A stretch of DNA of 64,000 nucleotides from Streptomyces sp. NWU339 (GTDB lineage: Bacteria; Actinomycetota; Actinomycetes; Streptomycetales; Streptomycetaceae): assembly GCF_003143855.1 (NCBI RefSeq), contig NZ_QFRK01000033.1, positions 33-64,032 of the forward strand, written 5' to 3'. This document shows positions 31,883 through 41,102 of this stretch, piece by piece. The translations under genes and the position numbers were made by a program. Each line of letters opens with the position of its first letter. Within the stretch, counting starts at the first letter, position 1. The notes under the pieces were generated by a model, which was not told the DNA's origin, made no database searches, and worked only from the letters and a program-made list of their open reading frames with translations.

Positions 31883-32944
31883 TCAGAGCTCGTTGGCCGG
31901 CCAGGCCAGCAGGCGGGCGCCGATGACCGACGTCTGGAGCATGTAACGGTGCGCCGGGTCCGACGGATCGGCGCCGGTGAGCTTGTGGATGCGTTCCAGA
32001 CGGTACGTCAGCGCCCGCACGCTCAGTGAGAGCCGGCGGGCCGCCTCCGCCGCGACACAACCGGAGTCGAAGTACGCGGTGAGCGTGTCGAGGAGGGGCT
32101 CCGCACCGCCCCGGGCCGTGGTGAGCGGACCGAGGGTGTTGCGGACCAGATCGGCCATCGCCTGGCGGTCGCGGGCCAGGACGGGGTAGACGAGCAGATC
32201 GGCGGCGCGCAGCAACGGCTCGTCGAGCCCCAGCCGTTCGGCTATCTCCAGGGTGCGCAGGGCCTCTTCGTAGGAGTGGACGACACCGCCGGGCCCGGAC
32301 TGCGGGCGGCCGATGGCGATCTGACCGCCGTCGGTCGCGGCGTGCGCCTGCTTGGCGAAGTGGGTGAGCACCTCGCCGTGGTGACCCGGCGCGACGCACA
32401 GCAGCCGCCCGTCCTTGGTGGTGAGCAGGATGCTGCGGTCACCGAACCGGGCGACGAGGGCCTGCTCCACCCGCCGCGGCACGGCGTCCCCCTCGTCGTA
32501 GGCGACGGGGCCCCGGGCGACGGCGACGGCGTGCTCCTGGGACAACCGCAGCCCGAAGCGGTCGGCGCGTTCGGCGAGCCGGCCCAGGTCGCTGCGCCCG
32601 TGGAGCAGATCGTCGATGAACTCCCGCCGGGCCGCCTCCTCCCGACGGACCGCCAGCCGCTGCGCCCGCTCGTAGCCCTCGGCGAAGGCGTCCACGGCCT
32701 GCTGGACGGCGGAGAGCGCCGCCTCGGCCGAGTCGGTGTGGCCGCGCGGCCAGGCGTCGCGTGCGGCGGTCAGATGGGTGCGCACCAGGGCACGCAGTCC
32801 GAAGCCCGCCTCCGCGGCGCGTTCCCCCAGTGCTTTCCGGGAGGCCAGCTCGTCCCGGGAGAGGCGCCGGCCGGTGGCCGCGACCTCCTCCAGGATCTGG
32901 GCATAACCTTCGAGATACTCCTCCGGAATCTCCCGCTCTGCCAC
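31883..32944 (-). CDS. PucR/CdaR-type transcriptional regulator, 353 residues
   Basis: A regulator with the C-terminal PucR helix-turn-helix (LDTLTAYFDSGCVAAEAARRLSLSVRALTYRLERIHKLTG, about residues 285-325), the mark of this family. The middle (VLVYPVLARDRQ and TLEIAERLGLDEPLL) is a GGDEF-like CdaR region, and the N-terminus (residues 1-110) is a helical sensory domain. The GTG at 32944 has AAGGGGCG upstream, which fixes the start in preference to a longer upstream frame. Four 11-bp direct repeats lie immediately upstream (32960-33003), so its promoter is probably bound by a regulator of OmpR/SARP type, or by itself. It is divergent from the flotillin locus. Confidence 0.9.
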   Translation of the reverse strand: MAEREIPEEYLEGYAQILEEVAATGRRLSRDELASRKALGERAAEAGFGLRALVRTHLTAARDAWPRGHTDSAEAALSAVQQAVDAFAEGYERAQRLAVRREEAARREFIDDLLHGRSDLGRLAERADRFGLRLSQEHAVAVARGPVAYDEGDAVPRRVEQALVARFGDRSILLTTKDGRLLCVAPGHHGEVLTHFAKQAHAATDGGQIAIGRPQSGPGGVVHSYEEALRTLEIAERLGLDEPLLRAADLLVYPVLARDRQAMADLVRNTLGPLTTARGGAEPLLDTLTAYFDSGCVAAEAARRLSLSVRALTYRLERIHKLTGADPSDPAHRYMLQTSVIGARLLAWPANEL

Positions 32945-32959
32945 ATCGCCCCTTCGATT

Positions 32960-33003
32960 TTGACGCGTCCTTGACGCCGTCTTGATGCGTCGTTGATGCC
33001 CTA
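32960..33003 (-). repeat. four tandem 11-bp repeats in the PucR promoter
   Basis: On the plus strand TTGACGCGTCC, TTGACGCCGTC, TTGATGCGTCG and TTGATGCCCTA follow each other without gaps. On the minus strand this gives GC(A/G)TCAA heptamers separated by 4 bases, so every copy faces the same side of the helix. The array ends 15 bases before the PucR start codon. Heptamers at 11-bp steps are how Streptomyces SARP and PhoP-type regulators bind. Confidence 0.8.
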
Positions 33004-33195
33004 CCCGGCATGAAGACCCTAGTGAACATTGCCGGGTTCCGGCAATGCACGGACGGCCCGGCAGCGGGCAACATGGTCCGCGGGGAGCACCGCGGATGGT
33101 TCCGGTGCCCGGCACCGGCAGGCGTCGGGCACCGAAGCCCGAGAGGACCGGTGCTGCCGCCGGTACGAGCCGCTGACGGGAAGGGGGGGACGGAA

Positions 33196-33576
33196 ATGCA
33201 CATGATCGCAGAGGCCGCCACGGGCCTGCCCACCCTCCTGTTCACCACGGCCCTCGTCGTGGCGGCCTGCTTCTGGCTGTTGGTGGCCGTGGGTGTCACC
33301 ACCCCCCACGCCTTCGACTCGGACGCGGATCTCGACGCCTGGGGGATGGGCGGGGTGCCGGTCGCTCTCGCGCTCTCCCTGCTGGCCCTGTTCGCCTGGC
33401 TGCTGGCCACCGGCGCGACCGTGCTGCTGGCCGTCCACGTCCCCGACGGGGCCGCCGCGAGGTCGCTGCGCCTGCCGGTCGTGTTCGCCGCGTTGCTCGC
33501 CGCCTGGCGGCTGACCCGCTTCTTCGTGCGCCCGTTGCACCGGCTCCTGCCCGACGAACCCGAGCCGTCCCGGTAG
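33196..33576 (+). CDS. small membrane protein upstream of flotillin, 126 residues
   Basis: Three hydrophobic helices are visible (TLLFTTALVVAACFWLLVAVGV; PVALALSLLALFAWLLATGATVLLAVHV; LPVVFAALLAAWRL), with a short acidic loop after the first and a basic C-terminus. There is no OB-fold domain, but its place before a flotillin gene recalls YqiJ/NfeD-type partners of flotillins. The ATG at 33196 lies after GGGGGGACGGAA; the frame extends upstream but without a site. The gap to the flotillin gene is 263 bases, so a separate promoter is possible. I infer that it may help place the flotillin in the membrane; the sequence does not prove this. Confidence 0.75.
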   Translation: MHMIAEAATGLPTLLFTTALVVAACFWLLVAVGVTTPHAFDSDADLDAWGMGGVPVALALSLLALFAWLLATGATVLLAVHVPDGAAARSLRLPVVFAALLAAWRLTRFFVRPLHRLLPDEPEPSR

Positions 33577-33701
33577 TTCCGCGGGCTCGGAGGGAACCGG
33601 GACGGTACGCCGCACGTGTCTCGTGACGGAGTCGGTCGACGGCTCCCGCGCAGGCCGAGCGTGCCACGCGACCACGCCGCACCACCACGCCGTACGAGCC
33701 G

Positions 33702-33728
33702 TCCGGGCTCTCCGGGCTCTCCGGGCTC
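33702..33728 (+). repeat. three exact tandem 9-bp repeats upstream of flotillin
   Basis: TCCGGGCTC occurs three times in a row, about 110 bases before the flotillin start. It may be a variable-number repeat or part of the promoter region. Confidence 0.6.
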
Positions 33729-33839
33729 TCTGAGTTTCCCGAGCCGAGCCGCACCGGGAGGCTCCGCCCGCTCCACTTCTCGACGCCCGGCGTCGACCTG
33801 TCACTTCTGTCCGTCACAAAGCCCTGAAGGACGTGTCCC

Positions 33840-35885
33840 ATGGATGCTGCCACCGTGGGTGTCGCCGTGCTCGTCGGCGTCTGCCTGCTCCTCGTGTTCG
33901 CCGCCCTGTTGATCATGACCAAGCTGTTCCGCAAGGTGGAGCAGGGCAAGGCGCTCATCGTCTCCAAGATGCGCAAGGTCGACGTGACCTTCACCGGGCA
34001 GGTCGTGCTGCCGGTGCTGCACAAGGCCGAGGTGATGGACATCTCGGTGAAGACCATCGAGATCACCCGGGCCGGCAAGGAAGGCCTGATCTGCCAGGAC
34101 AACATCCGCGCCGACATCCGCATCACGTTCTTCGTCAAGGTCAACAAGACCGTGCAGGACGTCATCAAGGTCGCCCAGGCGGTCGGCACCGCGCGGGCCA
34201 GCGACCGCAACACCCTGCAGGAACTGTTCCACGCGAAGTTCTCCGAGGCACTGAAGACCGTCGGCAAGCAGATGGACTTCACCGACCTCTACACCAAGCG
34301 TGAGGAGCTGCGGTACCGGATCATCGAGGTCATCGGGGTCGACCTCAACGGTTACCACCTCGAGGACGCGGCGATCGACTTCCTGGAGCAGACGCCGCTG
34401 TCCCAGCTGGACCCGGGCAACGTGCTCGACGCGCAGGGCATCCGCAAGATCACCGAGCTGACGGCCATCGAGCACGTCCGCACCAACGAGGCCCAGCGCG
34501 GCGAGGAGAAGGAGATCACCCGGCAGAACGTCGACGCGCGGGAGGCGATCCTGGAGCTGGAGCGCCGCCAGGTCGACGCGGAGATCAAGCAGCGCCGGGA
34601 GATCGAGACCGTACGGGCCCGTGAGGAGGCCGAGACGGCGCGGGTGGTGGAGGAGGAGCGGCTGCGCGCGCAGAGCGCCTTCCTGCGCACCGAGGAACAA
34701 CTCGGCGTGCAGCGTGAGAACCAGGCCCGCGAGGTCGCCGTCGCCGCCAAGAACCGCGAGCGGGTCATCGCGGTGGAGAGCGAGCGCATAGAGAAGGACC
34801 GGATGCTGGAGGTCATCGCCCGCGAGCGGGAGACCTCGCTGACCCGGATCGCCGCCGACAAGGAGGTCGAGGCGGAGAAGCGGGAGATCGCCGAGGTCGT
34901 CCGGGAGCGGGTCGCGGTGGACCGTACGGTCGCCGAGCAGGAGGAGTCGATCAAGAAGCTGCGGGCCGTGGAGGAGGCGGAGCGGCAGCGCCAGGCCGTG
35001 ATCATCGCCGCCGAGGCCGAGGCGCAGGAGAAGCTGGTCAAGGACATCAAGGCCGCCGAGGCCGCCGAGCAGTCCGCCACGCACCGTGCCGCCGAGGAAC
35101 TGACCCTGGCCGAGGCCCGGTTGAAGACCGCCGACCTGGACGCGCAGGCGAAGCTGCGGATGGCCGAGGCCGTCCAGGCGGAGGCCGCCGCCGAGGGACT
35201 CGCCGCCGTGCAGGTCCGCGACAAGGAGGCCGAGGTCATCGAGAAGGCCGGCCGTGCCGAGGCCGGGGCGGCCGAGGCCCGGATGCGTGCCGAGGCCGAG
35301 GGCGCGCGGGTCAAGGCGCTCGCGGACGCGGAGGCCATCAGCGGGAAGCTCAGGGCGGAGGCGGCCGGCCTCACCGAGAAGGCGGCGGCGATGGCCGCGC
35401 TGGACGAGGCGTCCCGCGGTCACGAGGAGTACCGGCTGCGGCTGGAGGCGGAGAAGGACGTACGGCTCGCCGGCCTGGAGGTGCAGCGGCAGGTCGCCGA
35501 GGCGCAGGCCACGGTCCTCGCGACCGGCCTGGAGAACGCCGACATCAACATCGTCGGCGGGGAGTCCGTGTTCTTCGACCGGCTGATGTCGTCGATCTCC
35601 CTCGGCAAGAGCGTCGACGGGTTCGTCCAGCACTCCGAGACCGCCCAGGCCCTCGCCGGGCCCTGGCTGGACGGCACGGCGAGCTTCACCGACGACCTGA
35701 GCCGGATGCTGGGCTCCGTCTCCAGCGCCGACGTACAGCACCTGACGGTGTCCGCGCTGCTGATGCAGCTGATGAAGGCGGGCGGCGAGAACACCGGACA
35801 GTTTCAGCAACTGATCGAAAAAGCTGGGGAGTTGGGACTTGCGAACATCCCGCTGGCCGCGCTGAACGGCCACGCGAGGGCCTGA
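33840..35885 (+). CDS. flotillin-family SPFH protein, 681 residues
   Basis: A membrane scaffold of the flotillin/YqiK type. It has one N-terminal hydrophobic helix (residues 6-30), an SPFH domain (RKVEQGKALIVSKMRKVDVTFTGQVVLPVLHKAEVMDISVK and TFFVKVNKTVQDVIKVAQAVG), then about 350 residues of charged coiled coil with repeating Ala-Glu units (AEAEAQEKL, AARLK, EAEGARVKALADAEAISG). The C-terminal part (ENADINIVGGESVFFDRLMSSISLGKSVDGFVQHSETAQAL) is a conserved tail in this type. Flotillins form cages that organise lipid microdomains. It is flanked by a small membrane protein gene and a giant ATPase gene, with a stem-loop between this gene and the ATPase. Its job here may be to hold the ATPase at the membrane. 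Confidence 0.93.
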   Translation: MDAATVGVAVLVGVCLLLVFAALLIMTKLFRKVEQGKALIVSKMRKVDVTFTGQVVLPVLHKAEVMDISVKTIEITRAGKEGLICQDNIRADIRITFFVKVNKTVQDVIKVAQAVGTARASDRNTLQELFHAKFSEALKTVGKQMDFTDLYTKREELRYRIIEVIGVDLNGYHLEDAAIDFLEQTPLSQLDPGNVLDAQGIRKITELTAIEHVRTNEAQRGEEKEITRQNVDAREAILELERRQVDAEIKQRREIETVRAREEAETARVVEEERLRAQSAFLRTEEQLGVQRENQAREVAVAAKNRERVIAVESERIEKDRMLEVIARERETSLTRIAADKEVEAEKREIAEVVRERVAVDRTVAEQEESIKKLRAVEEAERQRQAVIIAAEAEAQEKLVKDIKAAEAAEQSATHRAAEELTLAEARLKTADLDAQAKLRMAEAVQAEAAAEGLAAVQVRDKEAEVIEKAGRAEAGAAEARMRAEAEGARVKALADAEAISGKLRAEAAGLTEKAAAMAALDEASRGHEEYRLRLEAEKDVRLAGLEVQRQVAEAQATVLATGLENADINIVGGESVFFDRLMSSISLGKSVDGFVQHSETAQALAGPWLDGTASFTDDLSRMLGSVSSADVQHLTVSALLMQLMKAGGENTGQFQQLIEKAGELGLANIPLAALNGHARA

Positions 35886-35903
35886 CGCGCCCGACCACCC
35901 CCA

Positions 35904-35938
35904 TCGGGAGCCGCCGCACAGGGGACGGCGGCTCCCGA
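35904..35938 (+). terminator. 13-bp stem-loop between flotillin and ATPase genes
   Basis: TCGGGAGCCGCCG and its exact complement flank a 9-base loop, 18 bases after the flotillin stop. It may terminate or attenuate transcription, so the ATPase would be made in lower amounts than flotillin, or may protect the upstream mRNA. Confidence 0.65.
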
Positions 35939-35961
35939 CCGCTCCCTCCCGAGAGGCAGCC

Positions 35962-38900
35962 ATGAGCACCGGCACCCACGAGACGCCCGACACCCGCGCC
36001 CACGCCCCGGCCGACACCGGTACCGGCCCCGGCGCCGGCTTCCACGGGTCGGTCGACGGCGGCACCTACCAGGTGCTGCGCGACCGGCTGTCCGCGCAGG
36101 CCGCCGAACTGGCCCGCCGCACCGAGGCGTTGAACCGGCAGAGGATCGAGGCGTTCGGCTCCACCGAACTGCGCCTCACCGGCACCGAACGACTGCGCAC
36201 CGACCGCGCGAGCGTGCCCCGCGACATCGTCGCCGTGGGCGACGTGCTCCTCTTCGGCTACGGCGCCCAGCCCCGCCCGGACACGGACACCGCCGTCGGA
36301 GACGTCCTCGCCGCCCACGACCGCGACTTCAACCGGCTGCCCGACGACGCCGTACCCGGACTCCTCGACGACCCCGCCTTCGTACGGGAGTTCGCCGCCC
36401 TGCACCGCTACTACCGCCAGGCGCGCCTGCTGCGGCTGCGCCGCGTGGACGGCAAACTGCTCGCCGTCTTCCAGACCGGTGAGAAGGCCGGCGACATCCG
36501 CGTCCTGCGCTGGTCGGTGACCGAGGACGGCCGGGCCGCCTTCCTCGACGCGCGCGGCGACCGCGACCACGCGCGCACCCCGGCCCCGGACATCGAGTGG
36601 ATCCGCACCACCCGCGAGGACCACGTCCTCGGTCGGCACCCGCACGTCTCCGTCCAGGGGGAGGTCTTCGTCGACACCCTCGGCGGCACACTCACCGTCA
36701 AGACGGAGAGCGACACCGAGACCCCCGAGGGCATCCACAGCGAACCGGTCGACGAACCGCTCCAGTCCCTCGCCGACGCGGAGGTCTCCTACGCCCGCGT
36801 CGGCGCCCTGATCCTGCTGCGGGTCCTGCCCTACAAGGAGACCGCGCACCGCCACCTCGTCTTCAACACCCTCACCCGGACCGTCGTCCGCCTCGACGGC
36901 GTCGGACAGGGCTGCCGGCGCCTGCCCGAGGACCAGGGCATCGTGTTCCCCGGCGGCTACTGCCTGGCCGCCGGACCCCACAAGACGTACGAACTCGACA
37001 CGACCGGCATGGAGTTCGAGCGCGAGGTGCGCTCACCCAACGGCGAGGACGTGCTGTACGCCTTCCACGCACCCGGCCGGGGCCGCGCCCTGCTGCTGTC
37101 GTACAACGTGATCCGCGAGGAGGTCGCCACCCCGCTGACCTGCCACGGCTGGGCCCTGTTCGACGACGGCGCGCTCACCCTGCTGCGGCCCGACGGCGAC
37201 GAACCGGCCCGCGTCCACCCGCTCCAGCAGTGGTACTCGCCCTACGTCTCCGACACCCACGCCGCCGCTCAGCCCGTCGGCGACGGCCCCCTCGACCGGG
37301 TCGGCAACGCCGACCTCGTACGCGGCGTCTCCGACTGCCTGTCCCTGGCCCGCTCCGTCACCGAGACCACCCCGACCACCGAGGTGTACGAGGCCCTGGT
37401 CGCCGCCTGCGTCCGCACCGCGGACGCCCACCACTGGCTGGCCGACCCCGAACTCGGCGATCTGCACGCCCCGTTGGAGCAGGTGCGCGGCACCGCCGAA
37501 CAGGTCCTGGCCGAGTTCGAGACCGTACGCGACCTCTCCCGCCGAGCTGCCGAAGCACTCGACGAGGCGGCCGCCCGCATCGCCTCCGTGGTACGCCGAC
37601 TGCGCGGAGAACAGCCCCGCGAGGCCACCGCCTGGGTCGCCGGACTCACCGAACTCCGCCACGCCCAGGGCCACCTGCTGACCCTGAAGGAGATGCGGTA
37701 CGCCGACCACGCCCGCATCGACGAACTCGCCGCCGACGCCGGGCACGACCTCGCCTCCTTCGGACAGCGCGCGGTCACCCATCTCGCCCACGAGGACGCC
37801 TTCGCGGCCCACCACGCCGACGTCGAACGCCTCGTCGCCGACGCGGAGGCGATCGGCACCGCCGCCGAGGCGGCCCCGGTCGCCGCCCGCCTGGACGAAC
37901 TCGCCGACGGACTGCGGACGGTGACCGAGGTCGTCGCCGGCCTCGACATCGGTGACGCGACCGTCCGCACCGCCGTACTGGAACGCGTCGCCGAGGCCCT
38001 CGGCGGCGTCAACCGCGCCCGCGCCACCCTCGACGCCCGCCGGCGCGGCCTGCGCGACCGGGAGGCACGCGCCGGATTCGCCGCCGAGATCGCCCTGCTC
38101 GGCCAGACGGTCACCGGCGCCCTCGCCGCCGCCACCGACCCCGAGTCCTGCGACGAACAACTGACCCGCGTACTGGCCCAGTTGGAAACCCTGGAGTCCC
38201 GTTTCGCGGAGTTCGACGACGTGCTCGGCGAACTCGCCGACCAGCGCACCGAGATCTACGAGGCGTTCGCCGCCCGCAAACAGAGCCTCACCGACGCCCG
38301 CGCCCGCCGCGCCGAACAGCTCGCCTCCGCCGCCGACCGCGTCCTCGCGACGATCGCCCGCCGCTCCACCACCCTCGCCGACACCGACGAGGTGAGCACC
38401 TACTTCGCCTCCGACCCACTGGTCGCCAAGGTCCGCCGCACCGCCGGTGAACTGCGCGAACTCGGCGACCGGGTCCGGGCCGAGGAACTCGACGGACGCC
38501 TCCGCTCCGCCCGGCAGGAAGCCGCCCGCGCCCTGCGCGACCGCACCGACCTCTACGCCGACGGCGGCCGCGCCCTCCGCCTGGGCGGCCACCGCTTCGT
38601 CGTCACTACCCAGCCCCTCGACCTCACCGTCGTCCCGCACGGCGACACCCTCGCCTTCGCCCTCACCGGCACCGACTACCGCAGCCCCGTCACCGACCCC
38701 GCCCTCATCGACGGCCGCCGCCACTGGGAGCGGCACCTGCCCTCCGAGTCGCCCGAGGTCTACCGCGCCGAACACCTCGCCGCCCGCCTCCTGCACGAGC
38801 ACGGCCCCGCCGCCCTGAACGGCGCCGACGACCTCGACGCCCTGGTGCGCCGGGCCGCCGAGGAGGCCTACGACGAGGGGTACGAGCGCGGCGTCCACGA

Positions 38901-40917
38901 CCACGACGCCACCGCGATCCTCACCGCCGTGCTGCGCCTGCACGACGGGGCCGGAGTCCTGCGCCACGAGCCCGCCGCCCGCGCCCTCGCCCTGCTGCAC
39001 TGGACCCACGGCACCACCGCCGAGGAACGCGCCGACCTCACCCGCCGGGCCCGCTCCCTCGCCCGGGTCCGCGACGCCTTCGGCCCGCCCCCCGCGCTCG
39101 CCGAACTGCACACCGAACTCGCCCGCACGATCGCCGACCGGCACCCCGGCGCGACCGCCCGACCGGAAGCCTGCGCCGCCTACCTCTTCGACGAACTCAC
39201 CACCGGCCCCGACGGGTTCGTCATCAGCGCACAGGCCCGCACCCTGCTCGACAAGTTCCGCCGCACCGTCGCGACCGAGGCCTACGACGAGGACCTGCCC
39301 GCCCTCACCGACCTCACCGCCCGCCGCCAGCTCGTCGAGGCCTGGCTGTCCGCGTACGCCACCGCCACCGGCACCCACCTCACCCCCGGCGACCTCGCCG
39401 AGGCCGTCGCCGCCGAACTCTGCCCCGACCAGCCCCGCCACGAGTCCGACGTACCCCTCACCACCACCGTGGAGGGCCTGCTCGGCACCCACTCCCGCAT
39501 CACCGACCGGCGCCTGGCCCTCCGCCTGGACGAATTCCTCGCCCGCACCCAGGAGTTCCGGGAGCACGACACCCCCGCCTTCCGCGCCTTCCAGCGCCGC
39601 CGCACCGCCCTGGTCGACGCCGAACGCACCCGGCTGCGCCTGGACGACCACCGCCCGCGCGTGATGTCGACCTTCGTCCGCAACCGCTTGGTCGACGAGG
39701 TCTACCTCCCCCTCATCGGGGACAGTCTCGCCAAACAGCTCGGCACCACCGGCGAGTCCGCACGCACCGGCACCGGCGGACTGCTGCTCCTGGTCTCCCC
39801 GCCCGGCTACGGCAAGACCACCCTCATCGAATACGTCGCCGACCGGCTCGGCCTCGTCCTGGTGAAGATCAGCGGCCCCGCGCTCGGCCACACGGTCACC
39901 TCCCTCGACCCGGCCGAGGCGCCGAACGCCACCGCACGCCAGGAGATCGAGAAGATCAACTTCGCGCTGGCCGCCGGCAACAACACCCTCCTCTACCTCG
40001 ACGACATCCAGCACACCTCGCCCGAACTCCTCCAGAAGTTCATCCCGCTCTGCGACGCCACCCGCCGCGTGGAGGGTGTGTGGGAGGGCGAGCCGCGCAC
40101 CTACGACCTGCGGGGCAAGCGGTTCGCCGTCTGCATGGCCGGCAACCCGTACACCGAGTCCGGCGAACTCTTCCGGGTGCCCGACATGCTGGCCAACCGC
40201 GCCGACGTGTGGAACCTCGGCGACGTCCTCACCGGCAAGGACGACGCCTTCGCGGCCAGCTTCGTGGAGAACGCCCTCACCGCCAACCCGGTGCTCGCCC
40301 CGCTCGCCGGACGCGACCGAGCCGACCTCGACCTGCTGATCCGCCTCGCCGAGGGCGACCCCACGGCCCACGCCGACCGGCTCACCCACCCCTACGCCCC
40401 CACCGAACTGGACCGCGTCCTGGCCGTACTGCGCCACCTGCTCACCGCTCGCCGCACGGTCCTGGCGGTCAACGCCGCCTACATCGCCTCCGCCGCCCAG
40501 TCCGACGACGCCCGCACCGAGCCGCCGTTCCGCCTCCAGGGCTCCTACCGCAACATGAACAAGATCGCCCAGCGGATCCAGCCGGTCATGAACGACGCCG
40601 AACTCACCGCCGTCATCGACGACCACTACACGGCCGAGGCCCAGACCCTCACCACCGGCGCGGAGGCGAGCCTGCTCAAACTCGCCGAACTGCGCGGCAC
40701 CCTCACCCCCGCACAGGCCGACCGCTGGGACGAGGTGAAGGCCGCCCACCTCCGCACTCGCACCCTCGGCGGCCCCGACGACGACGCCCTCGTCCGCGCG
40801 GTCGCCGTCCTCGCCCTCCTCGGCGACCGCATCGCCGCCGTCGAGTCGGCCATCACTCGCGCGGCCGGCCCCCGGGGCGCCGGCCGGGGACCTTCGGGGG
40901 ATCGGAACGTCATCTGA
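35962..40917 (+). CDS. giant AAA-type ATPase linked to flotillin, 1651 residues
   Basis: Proteins of this kind are often called DNA repair ATPase in annotations, but I know of no tested function. Residues ~30-480 look like a beta-rich, propeller-like region (LRLRRVDGKLLAVFQTGEKAGDIRVLRWSV, HPHVSVQGEVFVDTLGGTLTVKTE). Residues ~480-900 are long helical coiled coil, and ~900-1250 mixed helical. The AAA module has Walker A SPPGYGKTT (Lys 1285), Walker B LLYLDDIQ (Asp 1347-1348), the sensor-like CMAGNPYTESGELFRVPDML and a following helical lid. No signal peptide or transmembrane helix is seen. GAGAGG precedes the ATG. It lies after the flotillin gene on the same strand, which suggests a membrane-associated ATPase machine. 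Confidence 0.88.
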   Translation: MSTGTHETPDTRAHAPADTGTGPGAGFHGSVDGGTYQVLRDRLSAQAAELARRTEALNRQRIEAFGSTELRLTGTERLRTDRASVPRDIVAVGDVLLFGYGAQPRPDTDTAVGDVLAAHDRDFNRLPDDAVPGLLDDPAFVREFAALHRYYRQARLLRLRRVDGKLLAVFQTGEKAGDIRVLRWSVTEDGRAAFLDARGDRDHARTPAPDIEWIRTTREDHVLGRHPHVSVQGEVFVDTLGGTLTVKTESDTETPEGIHSEPVDEPLQSLADAEVSYARVGALILLRVLPYKETAHRHLVFNTLTRTVVRLDGVGQGCRRLPEDQGIVFPGGYCLAAGPHKTYELDTTGMEFEREVRSPNGEDVLYAFHAPGRGRALLLSYNVIREEVATPLTCHGWALFDDGALTLLRPDGDEPARVHPLQQWYSPYVSDTHAAAQPVGDGPLDRVGNADLVRGVSDCLSLARSVTETTPTTEVYEALVAACVRTADAHHWLADPELGDLHAPLEQVRGTAEQVLAEFETVRDLSRRAAEALDEAAARIASVVRRLRGEQPREATAWVAGLTELRHAQGHLLTLKEMRYADHARIDELAADAGHDLASFGQRAVTHLAHEDAFAAHHADVERLVADAEAIGTAAEAAPVAARLDELADGLRTVTEVVAGLDIGDATVRTAVLERVAEALGGVNRARATLDARRRGLRDREARAGFAAEIALLGQTVTGALAAATDPESCDEQLTRVLAQLETLESRFAEFDDVLGELADQRTEIYEAFAARKQSLTDARARRAEQLASAADRVLATIARRSTTLADTDEVSTYFASDPLVAKVRRTAGELRELGDRVRAEELDGRLRSARQEAARALRDRTDLYADGGRALRLGGHRFVVTTQPLDLTVVPHGDTLAFALTGTDYRSPVTDPALIDGRRHWERHLPSESPEVYRAEHLAARLLHEHGPAALNGADDLDALVRRAAEEAYDEGYERGVHDHDATAILTAVLRLHDGAGVLRHEPAARALALLHWTHGTTAEERADLTRRARSLARVRDAFGPPPALAELHTELARTIADRHPGATARPEACAAYLFDELTTGPDGFVISAQARTLLDKFRRTVATEAYDEDLPALTDLTARRQLVEAWLSAYATATGTHLTPGDLAEAVAAELCPDQPRHESDVPLTTTVEGLLGTHSRITDRRLALRLDEFLARTQEFREHDTPAFRAFQRRRTALVDAERTRLRLDDHRPRVMSTFVRNRLVDEVYLPLIGDSLAKQLGTTGESARTGTGGLLLLVSPPGYGKTTLIEYVADRLGLVLVKISGPALGHTVTSLDPAEAPNATARQEIEKINFALAAGNNTLLYLDDIQHTSPELLQKFIPLCDATRRVEGVWEGEPRTYDLRGKRFAVCMAGNPYTESGELFRVPDMLANRADVWNLGDVLTGKDDAFAASFVENALTANPVLAPLAGRDRADLDLLIRLAEGDPTAHADRLTHPYAPTELDRVLAVLRHLLTARRTVLAVNAAYIASAAQSDDARTEPPFRLQGSYRNMNKIAQRIQPVMNDAELTAVIDDHYTAEAQTLTTGAEASLLKLAELRGTLTPAQADRWDEVKAAHLRTRTLGGPDDDALVRAVAVLALLGDRIAAVESAITRAAGPRGAGRGPSGDRNVI

Positions 40918-40973
40918 AGGACTGTGAATTCCCTTAGATGAAAGGGGTTTATCTACGCGCGAAGATGATCCGG

Positions 40974-40989
40974 CTGAATGATCATTCAG
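40974..40989. promoter_or_regulatory. 16-bp perfect palindrome between the ATPase and lipase genes
   Basis: CTGAATGA and TCATTCAG are exact complements with no spacer, in an AT-rich promoter-like region about 115 bases before the lipase start. It is a candidate operator. Confidence 0.5.
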
Positions 40990-41042
40990 GCATTACGGGC
41001 GGCTTTTCGCCGAGGTGTTACTGACGAGTTCCAGCCCTGCTA

Positions 41043-41076
41043 AAAGAGTGGTTGTTTCATCAACCAACCACTCTTT
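41043..41076 (+). promoter_or_regulatory. leader inverted repeat upstream of the GDSL lipase
   Basis: AAAGAGTGGTTG and CAACCACTCTTT are perfect 12-bp arms around a 10-base loop, followed by CCCC. It lies 27 bases before the lipase start. It might be a leader hairpin, a terminator of a short transcript, or an operator. Confidence 0.5.
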
Positions 41077-41102
41077 CCCCGCACTTCGAAGGGCTGACCG
41101 CT

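Noticed and set aside
37033..40749. A 1238-codon open frame on the minus strand inside the giant ATPase gene
   Set aside because: It is a by-product of the high third-position GC of the plus-strand gene. Its translation is Gly/Val-rich low complexity, with no motif or ribosome-binding site.
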